Assembly: GCA_030649935.1 (NCBI GenBank) | Contig: JAUSFN010000026.1 | Coordinates: forward strand, 1 to 64,000 | Length of the DNA: 64,000 nt | DNA from: Candidatus Planktophila sp. | GTDB taxonomy: Bacteria > Actinomycetota > Actinomycetes > Nanopelagicales > Nanopelagicaceae | Direction of reading: 5' to 3' | Made by a program: the position numbers and the translations under genes | Shown: one piece after another, positions 25,897-33,308 of the stretch | Layout: each line of letters starts with the position of its first letter | Numbering within the stretch: position 1 is the first letter of the stretch | The notes under the pieces: model-generated | Databases searched by the model: none | Told to the model about the DNA's origin: nothing | Seen by the model: the letters and a program-made list of their open reading frames with translations, nothing else

Positions 25897-26469
25897 ATGA
25901 ACATTCTCTACTTTAAGCGCAAGGTAGGTCTTATCGGCATCGTTGCAATTTTTGTGTCTCTCAACCTGATTTCGGTTGAATCTGCTTCTGCTGCGACCAA
26001 TTGTCGACAAGTAATGCGCGATTTGCAGGTGGAAGTTATCGGTGTAAAAGCAGATATTAATGCAGATGCTACAACAGAAGAAATAGCAAGAATTAGCAAA
26101 ATTATAGAGAACAGATCCATTGAGTATCCAGAATGCAAATCCGAATTCTTGGTCTGGTGGGAATGGAATCAAGATGCAAATCCTCTTACACCATTTCCAT
26201 TCGGGAAGTCAGACGATCCACGAGTTTATCCTTTAGGTCCAATAAGTTGGTGGTGGGATCTTATTTACATTGATCTGTTTGGGCGTAACATTTTATTGAT
26301 GTTCCTCTTTGGGTGGGAAATTTTTTTAGGGGGGATATGGTTCGCGGGTTTAATCCCTCTAATGCTTTTGAGTGCAATCATTCCTTCACTTGGAACACTT
26401 CTCTCGAGGCCGATGAGAGTCTTGCGCCGAAGAGAGAATAAGAACAAAGATGAGTTCCCAGAAAACTGA
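25897..26469 (+). CDS. Exported/membrane protein of unknown function (190 aa)
   Basis: The N-terminal signal-like segment LIGIVAIFVSLNLISVESASA is followed by a helical external domain with two Cys (TNCRQVMRD, YPECKSEF) and a Trp-rich region (FLVWWEWNQD, ISWWWDLIYI). Two strong transmembrane segments follow (ILLMFLFGWEIFLGG and FAGLIPLMLLSAIIPSLG), then a basic tail RVLRRRENKNKDE that is probably cytoplasmic. I recognise no family. It lies between the PIN-like gene and the integrase in the element and has a gap of 220 bp upstream. Confidence 0.6.
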   Translation: MNILYFKRKVGLIGIVAIFVSLNLISVESASAATNCRQVMRDLQVEVIGVKADINADATTEEIARISKIIENRSIEYPECKSEFLVWWEWNQDANPLTPFPFGKSDDPRVYPLGPISWWWDLIYIDLFGRNILLMFLFGWEIFLGGIWFAGLIPLMLLSAIIPSLGTLLSRPMRVLRRRENKNKDEFPEN

Positions 26470-26578
26470 ATCCACTTCTATTGATCTCGTTGAATAAATA
26501 GATATTCCTGAGAACTCTGCAAAATTTGATCTTCTGAGGCGACCCATGGCAGGAACATTGCCTACGAATTTGATGCGA

Positions 26579-26692
26579 TTATTTTGGCAAGTTTGATTTG
26601 GATTGTATAACATGCTTTTCCGTAAGAATTTGATTCAGGATTCGTGCCGGCTCATCGGTATTGCCCACCGCATCTGAATCTTTCTCGTCCAT
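26579..26692 (-). CDS. Possible 37-residue acidic ORF preceded by a partial leader repeat
   Basis: ATG 26692 opens MDEKDSDAVGNTDEPARILN and ends at TAA 26579-26581. The composition is protein-like (acidic, then helical ILTEKHVIQSK). The frame stays open back to a TAG inside a third partial copy of the leader repeat (26728-26746, CAATAAACTACCCCCTATC). No clear ribosome-binding site is seen. It could be a short regulator or the end of a decayed gene. Confidence 0.3.
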   Translation of the reverse strand: MDEKDSDAVGNTDEPARILNQILTEKHVIQSKSNLPK

Positions 26693-26767
26693 TGAACTTT
26701 CACCATAGACTTCATTTTTCTTCGCTTCAATAAACTACCCCCTATCGAGTCAAGAAACATCAGAAAA

Positions 26768-26794
26768 TGTAGAAACTGTAGAAACTGTAGAAAT
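26768..26794. repeat. Three tandem 9-bp units TGTAGAAAC
   Basis: TGTAGAAAC TGTAGAAAC TGTAGAAAT lies just downstream of the integrase stop. A related ACAGAAACT unit is inserted in leader repeat copy 2 (about 24960). Apart from this and the small ORF at 26579, the 342-bp stretch 26470-26811 shows no gene. Confidence 0.5.
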
Positions 26795-26811
26795 TCAACC
26801 AGCCTTCTCTT

Positions 26812-28029
26812 TCATGGACGGATGGTTGCTTTCCCTAATCGGGGTTTAATTCCGTAAGACTTAATGTGAGTTTCTAAGCCAAGTACAGCGCGATCAGATC
26901 CTGCCTGCACATGGCCAACATAAATGTCTTTGGTCATCTGGATACTCGCATGACCAAGCATGTCCTGTACATCATTGATTGCCACTCCAGCCTCAATCGC
27001 AAGAAAGCCTGCTGTATGGCGTAAATCATGAAGACGAATATGCCTAATTCCATCTCTTGAAAGAGCAAGGTTAAGACCTTTCCGAACATTGTTCGCCGCG
27101 TATGGCGTTCCATTCTTTGTGACAAACACATAGCCCTCCGGATTCCACTGGGATCCAAACGGCATTCGAATTTTTGCCTGCTCTCTACGATGCCGTTCAA
27201 AAAAGGCTTTGAAGTCATCGGTTAAGTGCAATTTGCGTTTTCGATTGCTTTTGGTGGATCCATTAACTCGCTCTGAAACCCAAGTACCGTCACCAACCAA
27301 AGTTGGTATGTGTGCCTCAGTCTGCGTAACCCACAAGGCTAGATTTTCAATGTCAATCTGTTCCCACTTCAGTGCAATAACCTCTCCAATTCGCATTCCC
27401 AAAAACACCATGCACCTAAATAATCCCTCGAGGTGAGAGTCTTTTAATGCAGTAAGTGCCTGACCCACTTCCTCTGTGGTGTAAGACTTCTGGACTGCGC
27501 TCTTTTCATCCTCTGGCTTTTTAACTGAACTTGATCGAGTGACCGGATTTTTGCCTATTAGGTCCTCTTCTACCGCGCTTTCAAGCATGTTGTGGAGAAT
27601 TGAACGAGCACGGCGGATTGTATTCGTACTCAGTTTCTGCGCTTTTAAACTATTTATCATCTCAAGTACATCCTGAGATCGAAGGGAGTTTAAGCGTTTA
27701 TTACCTAATAGTGGCAAAATATAATATTGGCACATCTGTTGATAATTGCTTAGGGAAGATGGTTTCAGGCCCCTGAGAGGCAATATATTCTTATACCAAT
27801 AATCAGAATATGCCTTAATCGTGGTTGTAGACGAGAGTGTTAGGTTATGTTGCTTTTTCATGATTTGCATCTCCAAAAGTTTCCGGCCTGCTTCAGCCTT
27901 TGTCTTCGCTGTTTTACGAACCACCTTCGGCTTTCCATTTGAATAGCGTCCTACGACCACTGCGACCATCCATCCGCCAGTTCTCTTGTTTGGGTAAACA
28001 GAACCTTCACCATTTGCTCTACGCGCCAT
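26812..28029 (-). CDS. int: Tyrosine recombinase / site-specific integrase
   Basis: A 405-aa, full-length integrase that would integrate and excise the element at tRNA-Arg(ACG). Domains: an N-terminal AP2-like arm-binding region (GEGSVYPNKRTGGWMVAV), a SAM-like core-binding domain (about 65-160), and the catalytic domain with Arg in LGMRIGEVIALKW, the HxxR box HDLRHTAGF, then GHASIQMTKDIYVGH carrying the last His and the Tyr nucleophile. All expected catalytic residues seem present, so it looks functional. It starts immediately after the xis stop. The codons AGG AGG at the end of xis act as its ribosome-binding site. It lies 0.5 kb from the tRNA. Confidence 0.93.
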   Translation of the reverse strand: MARRANGEGSVYPNKRTGGWMVAVVVGRYSNGKPKVVRKTAKTKAEAGRKLLEMQIMKKQHNLTLSSTTTIKAYSDYWYKNILPLRGLKPSSLSNYQQMCQYYILPLLGNKRLNSLRSQDVLEMINSLKAQKLSTNTIRRARSILHNMLESAVEEDLIGKNPVTRSSSVKKPEDEKSAVQKSYTTEEVGQALTALKDSHLEGLFRCMVFLGMRIGEVIALKWEQIDIENLALWVTQTEAHIPTLVGDGTWVSERVNGSTKSNRKRKLHLTDDFKAFFERHRREQAKIRMPFGSQWNPEGYVFVTKNGTPYAANNVRKGLNLALSRDGIRHIRLHDLRHTAGFLAIEAGVAINDVQDMLGHASIQMTKDIYVGHVQAGSDRAVLGLETHIKSYGIKPRLGKATIRP

Positions 28030-28236
28030 CTAATGCCTCCTCAAGTCCGTTAGAAGTGTCTCTTTGGTTTGAGAGTCGATAAATTTCTGTAAAGCGGGTG
28101 CAGGAATTCGACGAAGTGAACCGATCTTCAGTGAACGAATTTGATTTGCTTTGACAAGGCGATACATAGATGACCTTGAAATTCCAAGTAGAGAACAAGC
28201 CTCTGGAATCGTATAAAGAAGTTTCGTCATCGGCAT
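28030..28236 (-). CDS. Excisionase-like helix-turn-helix protein
   Basis: A 68-aa MerR/HTH_17-type protein (LLYTIPEACSLLGISRSSMYRL, quoted as LLYTIPEACSLLGI and SRSSMYRL, then KIGSLRRIPAPALQKFI). This is the usual layout of actinobacterial AlpA/excisionase proteins that steer recombination direction and may regulate int. It is the first gene of the int transcript; its stop TAG abuts the integrase ATG. Two matching palindromes upstream (28324 and 28427) are candidate binding sites. Confidence 0.85.
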   Translation of the reverse strand: MPMTKLLYTIPEACSLLGISRSSMYRLVKANQIRSLKIGSLRRIPAPALQKFIDSQTKETLLTDLRRH

Positions 28237-28323
28237 CCACCTTCACCAAATTCAGATCTTGGTGTGAAGCACCGAAGATCAGCCTGACTCTTAGTGAGTC
28301 GTGCTGATATGAAATTATGAACA

Positions 28324-28337
28324 TCAACCACGGTTGA
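28324..28337. promoter_or_regulatory. Palindrome TCAACC-AC-GGTTGA upstream of xis
   Basis: A near-perfect palindrome (arms TCAACC/GGTTGA), followed by TTACAAG. It is paired with a related site at 28427. Candidate operator for xis/int control. Confidence 0.4.
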
Positions 28338-28393
28338 TTACAAGACGCGCCACGCATTACTCCACAAATATTTTTTGAGTTACTTTTGCTTTC

Positions 28394-28414
28394 ATAACTC
28401 ACCGCGTAACTCAC
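28394..28414. repeat. Paired TAACTCAC repeats near the tRNA end (candidate arm sites)
   Basis: ATAACTCAC (28394-28402) and GTAACTCAC (28406-28414) are again spaced 12 bp, matching 21177-21197. The same strand orientation and the same distance to the att core support integrase arm binding. Confidence 0.5.
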
Positions 28415-28426
28415 TTGAATTGAATT

Positions 28427-28440
28427 TAAACCATGGTTTA
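28427..28440. promoter_or_regulatory. Perfect 14-bp palindrome TAAACCATGGTTTA
   Basis: Shares the AACC-AY-GGTT core, followed by CAAG, with 28324-28337. It lies between the tRNA and xis, 103 bp from the other site. Candidate operator or excisionase site. Confidence 0.4.
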
Positions 28441-28485
28441 CAAGTAATAACTCATCGAAATATGAGGATTGGCGGGCATTTTGTC

Positions 28486-28561
28486 TGGTGCGCGCGAAGG
28501 GATTCGAACCCCCAACCTTCTGATCCGTAGTCAGATGCTCTATCCGTTGAGCTACGCGCGC
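28486..28561 (-). tRNA. tRNA-Arg (anticodon ACG), integration target
   Basis: A complete cloverleaf on the minus strand: acceptor GCGCGCG/CGCGCGC, anticodon stem TCTGA/TCAGA around CTACGGA (anticodon ACG), T-arm GGGGG-TTCGAAT-CCCTT with wobble pairs, and an encoded CCA. The 3' half is the element-derived copy of the 43-bp att core, so integration keeps the tRNA intact. Confidence 0.92.
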
Positions 28562-28641
28562 TTATTTAGTTTTATTGAACCTGCGCATCCTACCTTCTTT
28601 TCAAGCCCTTCCAAAATGTGAAAACTAAGCGTAAATAATGC

Positions 28642-28677
28642 ACAAAGGGCACTGGAATAATCCAGCGCCCTTTGTGA
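28642..28677. terminator. Strong bidirectional hairpin after the 5'-nucleotidase gene
   Basis: CACAAAGGGC pairs perfectly with GCCCTTTGTG, with a further inner CTGGA/TCCAG stem and an ATAA loop. It lies just past the stop codon of the nucleotidase gene, which it should terminate, and insulates that gene from the tRNA. Confidence 0.8.
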
Positions 28678-28688
28678 TTGTTATTTAA

Positions 28689-30707
28689 TTAACCAACTTT
28701 TTTTACACGTCCATCAAGTACAGGAACTTGTGTAACTTTGCCGGCCGCCATATCTGCCTTTAACGCCTCTACAAATACATCAAGTAGTGCACCTTTGACT
28801 TTTGCTTTTGCAGGTGAGAACACATTCAGATATCCATCTCCACCATAAATGATGAAGTCAAGGGTTGTGAGTGTGTACTCAGTACTGTCTTTTGCAATCG
28901 GCGTTCCATCATTCTTCGTGACGGTAACAATGCGAGAACCGAGTGGCTTGGAAGCATCGAATGTGAACTTGAATCCAGAAATCTGTGGGAAACGTCCATC
29001 ACCTGGATAGTTTCCACCAACACCATTTTCAAGTGCCGCCCAGAGATTTGTTCCCGTTACAACCGTTGTCGCAACTTGGTTGCCAAATGGATAGACCGTA
29101 AGTGCATCCCCAAGTGTCACATCGAGTGGACCAGCACCTGTTCTGACGAGAGCGGTATTGGCTGGAATGTAAGTCTTTGCAGGGAATGTGTCACGGATTC
29201 CTCCACCGTTAGTGATTGCAAAATCCGTCTTGTACTTTGTACGGAGGAGATCTGCAATGTAATCACCCATTGGATTTTCGCCAGAGCGCTCTACTGCAGG
29301 AGTTCCACCTCGTGGGAATACTCCTGATACTGAACCAATTTTGACATCAAGTTTTCCAGTCAACTGATCCTTGTATTTCTTTACGAGTGCTGCGGCAGTT
29401 GCATCTTGTGTTGTAACGGTGCTAACTACTCCAGTATTAATTGTCGATGCGGCAGACTTCAATACATGCTGAAGAGAAGATCCGACGATTTTGCCATTCC
29501 TGATGCAGATTTGGCTACGTGTATATTCAACACCTGAATTACGGACCTGACCGAGAAGTACCGGTGCCTGCCCGCGAGCTGACGAAGGAATCAGAGTAGA
29601 GAAAGTTTGATGACTATGGCCACCATAAATAGCCGCAGCTCCTTTAATTTGAGCAGAAAGGCTATTGAATAAGCCTTTTGCAACGCCATCAGAATTCTCA
29701 GTCCATCCTTGGTGTATCACAACGACGACAATCTCAGCCCCTGCCTCCTTGGCATCGGCGATAGATTTATTGATTCCAACTACTCCCGGATCGATTTCAA
29801 TTGTTGCTTTTTTACCGGATGCATCGGTGTAATCAAGGTTTCCTGGAAATACTTGCTCAATAGTCTCTGGGGTGTTAGCTCCAACGACACCAATCTTGAA
29901 TCCGCCTCGGTTGATGATTGTGTAAGGCTTTGCAGCTTTTTCTCCCGACTTTAACGCCGCTAGAGATGCAGCTGGATAATTCGCCACAACCCATTGGAAA
30001 TCAGATGCACCTATGATTTTTTGTAGGTGAGTAAGGCTTCGATCGTGTTCATGGTTACCAAATGATGAAGCATCAACCTTCATCAGATTCATAGATTCAA
30101 TAGTTGGCAGCTCTTCAAATTCAGTTGAAATTGGTGGTGCAGCGCCGATGTTATCTCCTGATGCCACGGTAAATGTGGCGGCAGCTGCGGCTCGATCTGC
30201 GGCGAAGTTAGGTACAAAGAGTGAAGTGCCAAATGAATTCCCAGTCTCTATTGCGCCGTGAAAATCACTAAACTGCAAAATCTGCACTGATCTATTACTG
30301 GGTGAAGCAACAGTTGATAATTGAGCGGCAGTAAAACTTTGCTTAGATGTTCCAGGCTTTGAGAAGCCGTAGGCATTGATTGCCTGAACAGTGGGAGTTC
30401 CTGCAGGTTGTCCAACAACTACAGGCATTGTTACGACTGAGTGATTCTGAGCACGCACATAGACTGGACATGAGCCCGCGCCTGCAGATACAACATAACC
30501 ACTTACTTCTGGAGTTACATTTTTTGCAGTTGTCCACTTAACTAATACTCCGCGATCTCCGATATAAGAATTGACATTAGTTGGTGCACCAGGCAACGAA
30601 TAAACATTTGCCTGTGCAGTTGGAATTAATAGTGCAGTCAAGAGTGCGGTGGCTGTGGCAAGTGCGCCCCAGCCTGGGAATTTGCGTGATGTGAAGGTTT
30701 GTTTCAT
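28689..30707 (-). CDS. Secreted 5'-nucleotidase / 2',3'-cyclic phosphodiesterase family protein
   Basis: A 672-aa exported enzyme that releases phosphate and nucleosides from extracellular nucleotides. Order: Sec signal peptide (ALATATALLTALLIPTAQA), a fibronectin-III-like domain (about 38-125), the calcineurin-like metallophosphatase domain with QFSDFHGAIE, VASGDNIG, FGNHEHD and YGGHSHQTF, then the C-terminal 5'-nucleotidase domain with NPMGDYIADLLRTKY and FAITNGGGIRD. All metal ligand motifs are present. The N-terminal FN3-like domain is an addition to the usual two-domain layout and may attach it to the surface. Monocistronic, ended by a strong terminator. A phosphate-scavenging role fits an oligotroph. 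Confidence 0.9.
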   Translation of the reverse strand: MKQTFTSRKFPGWGALATATALLTALLIPTAQANVYSLPGAPTNVNSYIGDRGVLVKWTTAKNVTPEVSGYVVSAGAGSCPVYVRAQNHSVVTMPVVVGQPAGTPTVQAINAYGFSKPGTSKQSFTAAQLSTVASPSNRSVQILQFSDFHGAIETGNSFGTSLFVPNFAADRAAAAATFTVASGDNIGAAPPISTEFEELPTIESMNLMKVDASSFGNHEHDRSLTHLQKIIGASDFQWVVANYPAASLAALKSGEKAAKPYTIINRGGFKIGVVGANTPETIEQVFPGNLDYTDASGKKATIEIDPGVVGINKSIADAKEAGAEIVVVVIHQGWTENSDGVAKGLFNSLSAQIKGAAAIYGGHSHQTFSTLIPSSARGQAPVLLGQVRNSGVEYTRSQICIRNGKIVGSSLQHVLKSAASTINTGVVSTVTTQDATAAALVKKYKDQLTGKLDVKIGSVSGVFPRGGTPAVERSGENPMGDYIADLLRTKYKTDFAITNGGGIRDTFPAKTYIPANTALVRTGAGPLDVTLGDALTVYPFGNQVATTVVTGTNLWAALENGVGGNYPGDGRFPQISGFKFTFDASKPLGSRIVTVTKNDGTPIAKDSTEYTLTTLDFIIYGGDGYLNVFSPAKAKVKGALLDVFVEALKADMAAGKVTQVPVLDGRVKKVG

Positions 30708-30783
30708 TCCTGAATCTAATCAGAGGAAACGTACCTTTACTAAACACGCATGTTAAGAAATGGTTTCGAAAGAGTGAGTTAAG

Positions 30784-32052
30784 TTACAAACCAGCCAACT
30801 TCAAAAGTTCATGGCGGTCAACACTCTTAACTCGGGGTTTACCCTTCGGCTCACCAGCTGCTGTCTCTGCTTCATTAATGCGTTGCCAACTCAGCTGGTC
30901 AACTACTACATGAGTGGTCAATAGGTTTTCAATACCAATCTCATTTTTCGGTTCACTTAAATCAGAAATAAGTAAGTCAATTACTGCCGCGGCATCTGAT
31001 TTATTAGTACCGATAACTCCTGAAGGTCCCCGCTTTGCCCAACCAACGACATAAATATTCTCTTTTACACGGCCATCAATATTTACAACCTTGCCATTTT
31101 CATAGGGCACGCCATTAATAGTTGCTGCTTGATAACCGATAGCAGTAATAACCAATCCGCATTTAATTGTGACCTCGCCGGTTGGGGTCGAATACACAAT
31201 GCCTTCAACTCGATTAGCGCCAAGAATCTCTTTCGGTGTGTGCTGAAATAGGAAGTGCATCGTTCGTTCGTGTTCAGATTTTTGTGAATCTGCAATTAAC
31301 ACCATCGCATCTAAATTACTCTTCACATCTTTTTCTGGCGCTTCTCCTGCGCGCACGATTGCCGCATCGATGTCGTGGCGCGTGATGACCACATTAGTGT
31401 GCTCAAGTTTTGGAAGCTCCCGAAGCTCGGGAGATGTAAAGGCTGCATGTTCTGGTCCTCGGCGAGCGCTGATGTAAACATCTCGAACCTCGCTTTTCTT
31501 CAAAGCATCTATCGCATGATCTGCCGTGTCGGTTGGATCTAATTCAGTTGGTTCAAGGGCCAAAATACGCGCAACATCCATTGCTACGTTCCCTGCGCCA
31601 ATCACTACAGCGCTTTCACAATCAAGTGGAACATCTAGATCTGCAAAATCAGGGTGAGCGTTATACCAAGGTACAAAATCGGCTGCAGAGATTGAGCCGT
31701 ATAAATCCTCGCCGGGAATTCCAAGTTTTTTACCGATTGAAGAGCCGGTAGCAATGATAACCGCATCATACTTTTCAGCTAACTGAGCAACTGTTATATC
31801 TGTACCTATTTCAACGTTAGCAAAAAGACGGAAATTTGGATCCGCAGCTATTTTCTCAAAAACTTTTGAAACAGTTTTGATCTTAGGGTGATCGGGTGCA
31901 ACCCCGCTTCGAACTAAACCCCATGGTGTTGGAAGCCGCTCGATCATATCGATTGAAAATGTACGTTCATCATTTTGTAAATTGTGCAGAGCCTGCGCTG
32001 CAAAATAGCCAGCCGGACCAGCACCGATGATTGCTACTTTGTAATGCAGCAT
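30784..32052 (-). CDS. Ferredoxin-NADP+ reductase (FprA/adrenodoxin-reductase type)
   Basis: A 422-aa flavoprotein passing electrons between NADPH and ferredoxin. The N-terminal FAD motif is VAIIGAGPAGYFAAQAL, followed by the family motif PWGLVRSGVAPDHPK. The NADP site is VVIGAGNVAMDVARIL with ISARRGPEHAAF, and the C-terminal signature is GWAKRGPSGVIGTNKSDA. No extra N-terminal ferredoxin domain is present, unlike FprB. ATG is preceded by AAGGAG. No functional link to neighbours; it could support the mono-oxygenase-type flavoproteins or general biosynthesis. Confidence 0.9.
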   Translation of the reverse strand: MLHYKVAIIGAGPAGYFAAQALHNLQNDERTFSIDMIERLPTPWGLVRSGVAPDHPKIKTVSKVFEKIAADPNFRLFANVEIGTDITVAQLAEKYDAVIIATGSSIGKKLGIPGEDLYGSISAADFVPWYNAHPDFADLDVPLDCESAVVIGAGNVAMDVARILALEPTELDPTDTADHAIDALKKSEVRDVYISARRGPEHAAFTSPELRELPKLEHTNVVITRHDIDAAIVRAGEAPEKDVKSNLDAMVLIADSQKSEHERTMHFLFQHTPKEILGANRVEGIVYSTPTGEVTIKCGLVITAIGYQAATINGVPYENGKVVNIDGRVKENIYVVGWAKRGPSGVIGTNKSDAAAVIDLLISDLSEPKNEIGIENLLTTHVVVDQLSWQRINEAETAAGEPKGKPRVKSVDRHELLKLAGL

Positions 32053-32168
32053 TTCGGCTCCTTACATTTGTAGAAAGTGCGGAGATGTCCCAACCATAGA
32101 ACAACACTAAGTTGTGAAAGGTTCCACGTAAAGAAACAACCGCTTCTTATCTCTAATCTACTCCTGTT

Positions 32169-33308
32169 TCATGGACTTAGTGCCATTGCCACCCTGGTGC
32201 TTTCCCTTAGCCACTTCTTTGGCTCATCAAGGGATGACTGCAAGCTCCCTGACAACTGGCTCATAGAAATAAAATGTACTCTCCGTCTAAGTGGCTCTTC
32301 ATTTATTATTACCCCAGCAATTACTAAACAATCCTTGCCCGTGTCTTCACATTCTTTAATAATTTCACCTGTGATCTTGCCCATCATTGACTGGCTATCA
32401 AACTGTCCTTCTGTAGTAATAATCAGATCCGCTTTTTGAATCGCAGATTTTAGACCCAAACGATGCATGAACCATTCTGAACCAGAAATAATCTCTGACT
32501 TAAACAGGCTACATAACGCCAATGGAACCCCACCTGCTGCTCCTAATCCTTTTATCATTGATGCATCGAAATTTGTTTCTTTCCTTAGTAGGTCCATCCA
32601 AGCCTTCATTGCGTTGTCCGCACTAACCAATTCTTCTTCTTTTAATCCTTTCTGCGGTCCATAAACAAAAGCTGCTCCAAGCGGGCCAATTAAAGGGTTA
32701 TCTACGTCAACCAAAACGGTTACTTTGATTCCTCGTCGAATATCTTCTATCTCTTTAAAATCAACTGTATCTAGGTGCATCAAGCCGAATAAATCTGGAG
32801 TAACTTCTTGCCCCTTGGAATCGAAACCCTTGGCACCTAGCGCACACAAGAATCCAAATCCGCCATCTATGGACGCGCTACCTCCCAACGAAAAAGTGAC
32901 CTCTTTCGCTCCATTTCCGACAGCCACTTTAAGTGCTTCACCTAACCCGTAACTTGATGCTCGAAGTGGATCTAGAGGTTCTTTCCCAAGGAGTGCGATT
33001 CCACAAATTTCGGCTAGTTCTATGAATGCATGATCCTGATGAATACCAATTCTGCGGTTTCCGACTTTCCCTAGGGCACCCTGGCAGGTTACTGAGACTG
33101 CCTGAAAATCACTCCCTAACAACGCAATTAGTGAACCGTCACCGCCATCAGCCACGGGAATAACTTCCAGATCCCAATTTTCGGTTTCTTCAAGAATGGC
33201 TTTAGAGATGGTCTCGCCGACCTCAACTGCACTTAAGCTCCCTTTGAACTTATCGGGTAGAACAAGAACTTTGAGAGGCTTATTTACATCGTAACTCTTC
33301 ATTCTCAT
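32169..33308 (-). CDS. Glycerate kinase (GlxK/GarK family)
   Basis: A 379-aa glycerate 2-kinase-type enzyme forming phosphoglycerate from glycerate and ATP. Motifs include VLPDKFKGSLSAVEVGE at the N-terminus, PVADGGDGSLIALLG, FSLGGSASIDGGFGFLCALG and the C-terminal TTEGQFDSQSMMGKITGEI. Its ATG overlaps the AraA stop by one base (TAATG), so it is the last gene of the arabinose operon. Glycerate is not an intermediate of the isomerase pathway, so its presence suggests that the operon also feeds a second substrate or that glycerate arises from a linked pathway. Confidence 0.88.
   Translation of the reverse strand: MRMKSYDVNKPLKVLVLPDKFKGSLSAVEVGETISKAILEETENWDLEVIPVADGGDGSLIALLGSDFQAVSVTCQGALGKVGNRRIGIHQDHAFIELAEICGIALLGKEPLDPLRASSYGLGEALKVAVGNGAKEVTFSLGGSASIDGGFGFLCALGAKGFDSKGQEVTPDLFGLMHLDTVDFKEIEDIRRGIKVTVLVDVDNPLIGPLGAAFVYGPQKGLKEEELVSADNAMKAWMDLLRKETNFDASMIKGLGAAGGVPLALCSLFKSEIISGSEWFMHRLGLKSAIQKADLIITTEGQFDSQSMMGKITGEIIKECEDTGKDCLVIAGVIINEEPLRRRVHFISMSQLSGSLQSSLDEPKKWLRESTRVAMALSP

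Larger units (their letters stand above)
21039..28530. mobile_element. Integrative element inserted in tRNA-Arg(ACG)
   Basis: The outer boundaries are a 43-bp perfect direct repeat: 21039-21081 and 28488-28530, the latter being the 3' half of tRNA-Arg(ACG) from the T-arm to the anticodon. An intact tyrosine integrase and an excisionase-like gene sit next to the tRNA copy. Paired arm-like repeats occur about 95 bp inside each end. The interval of about 7.45 kb carries five cargo genes of unusual type and no structural phage or conjugation genes, so it is a small satellite-like island rather than a prophage. Gene order from the tRNA: xis, int, membrane protein, PIN-like protein, coiled-coil protein, unknown 226-aa protein, zinc-ribbon/GIY-YIG protein. 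Confidence 0.85.

Noticed and set aside
21039-28561. Prophage interpretation of the island
   Set aside because: No capsid, terminase, portal, tail or lysis genes; only integrase, excisionase and accessory genes.
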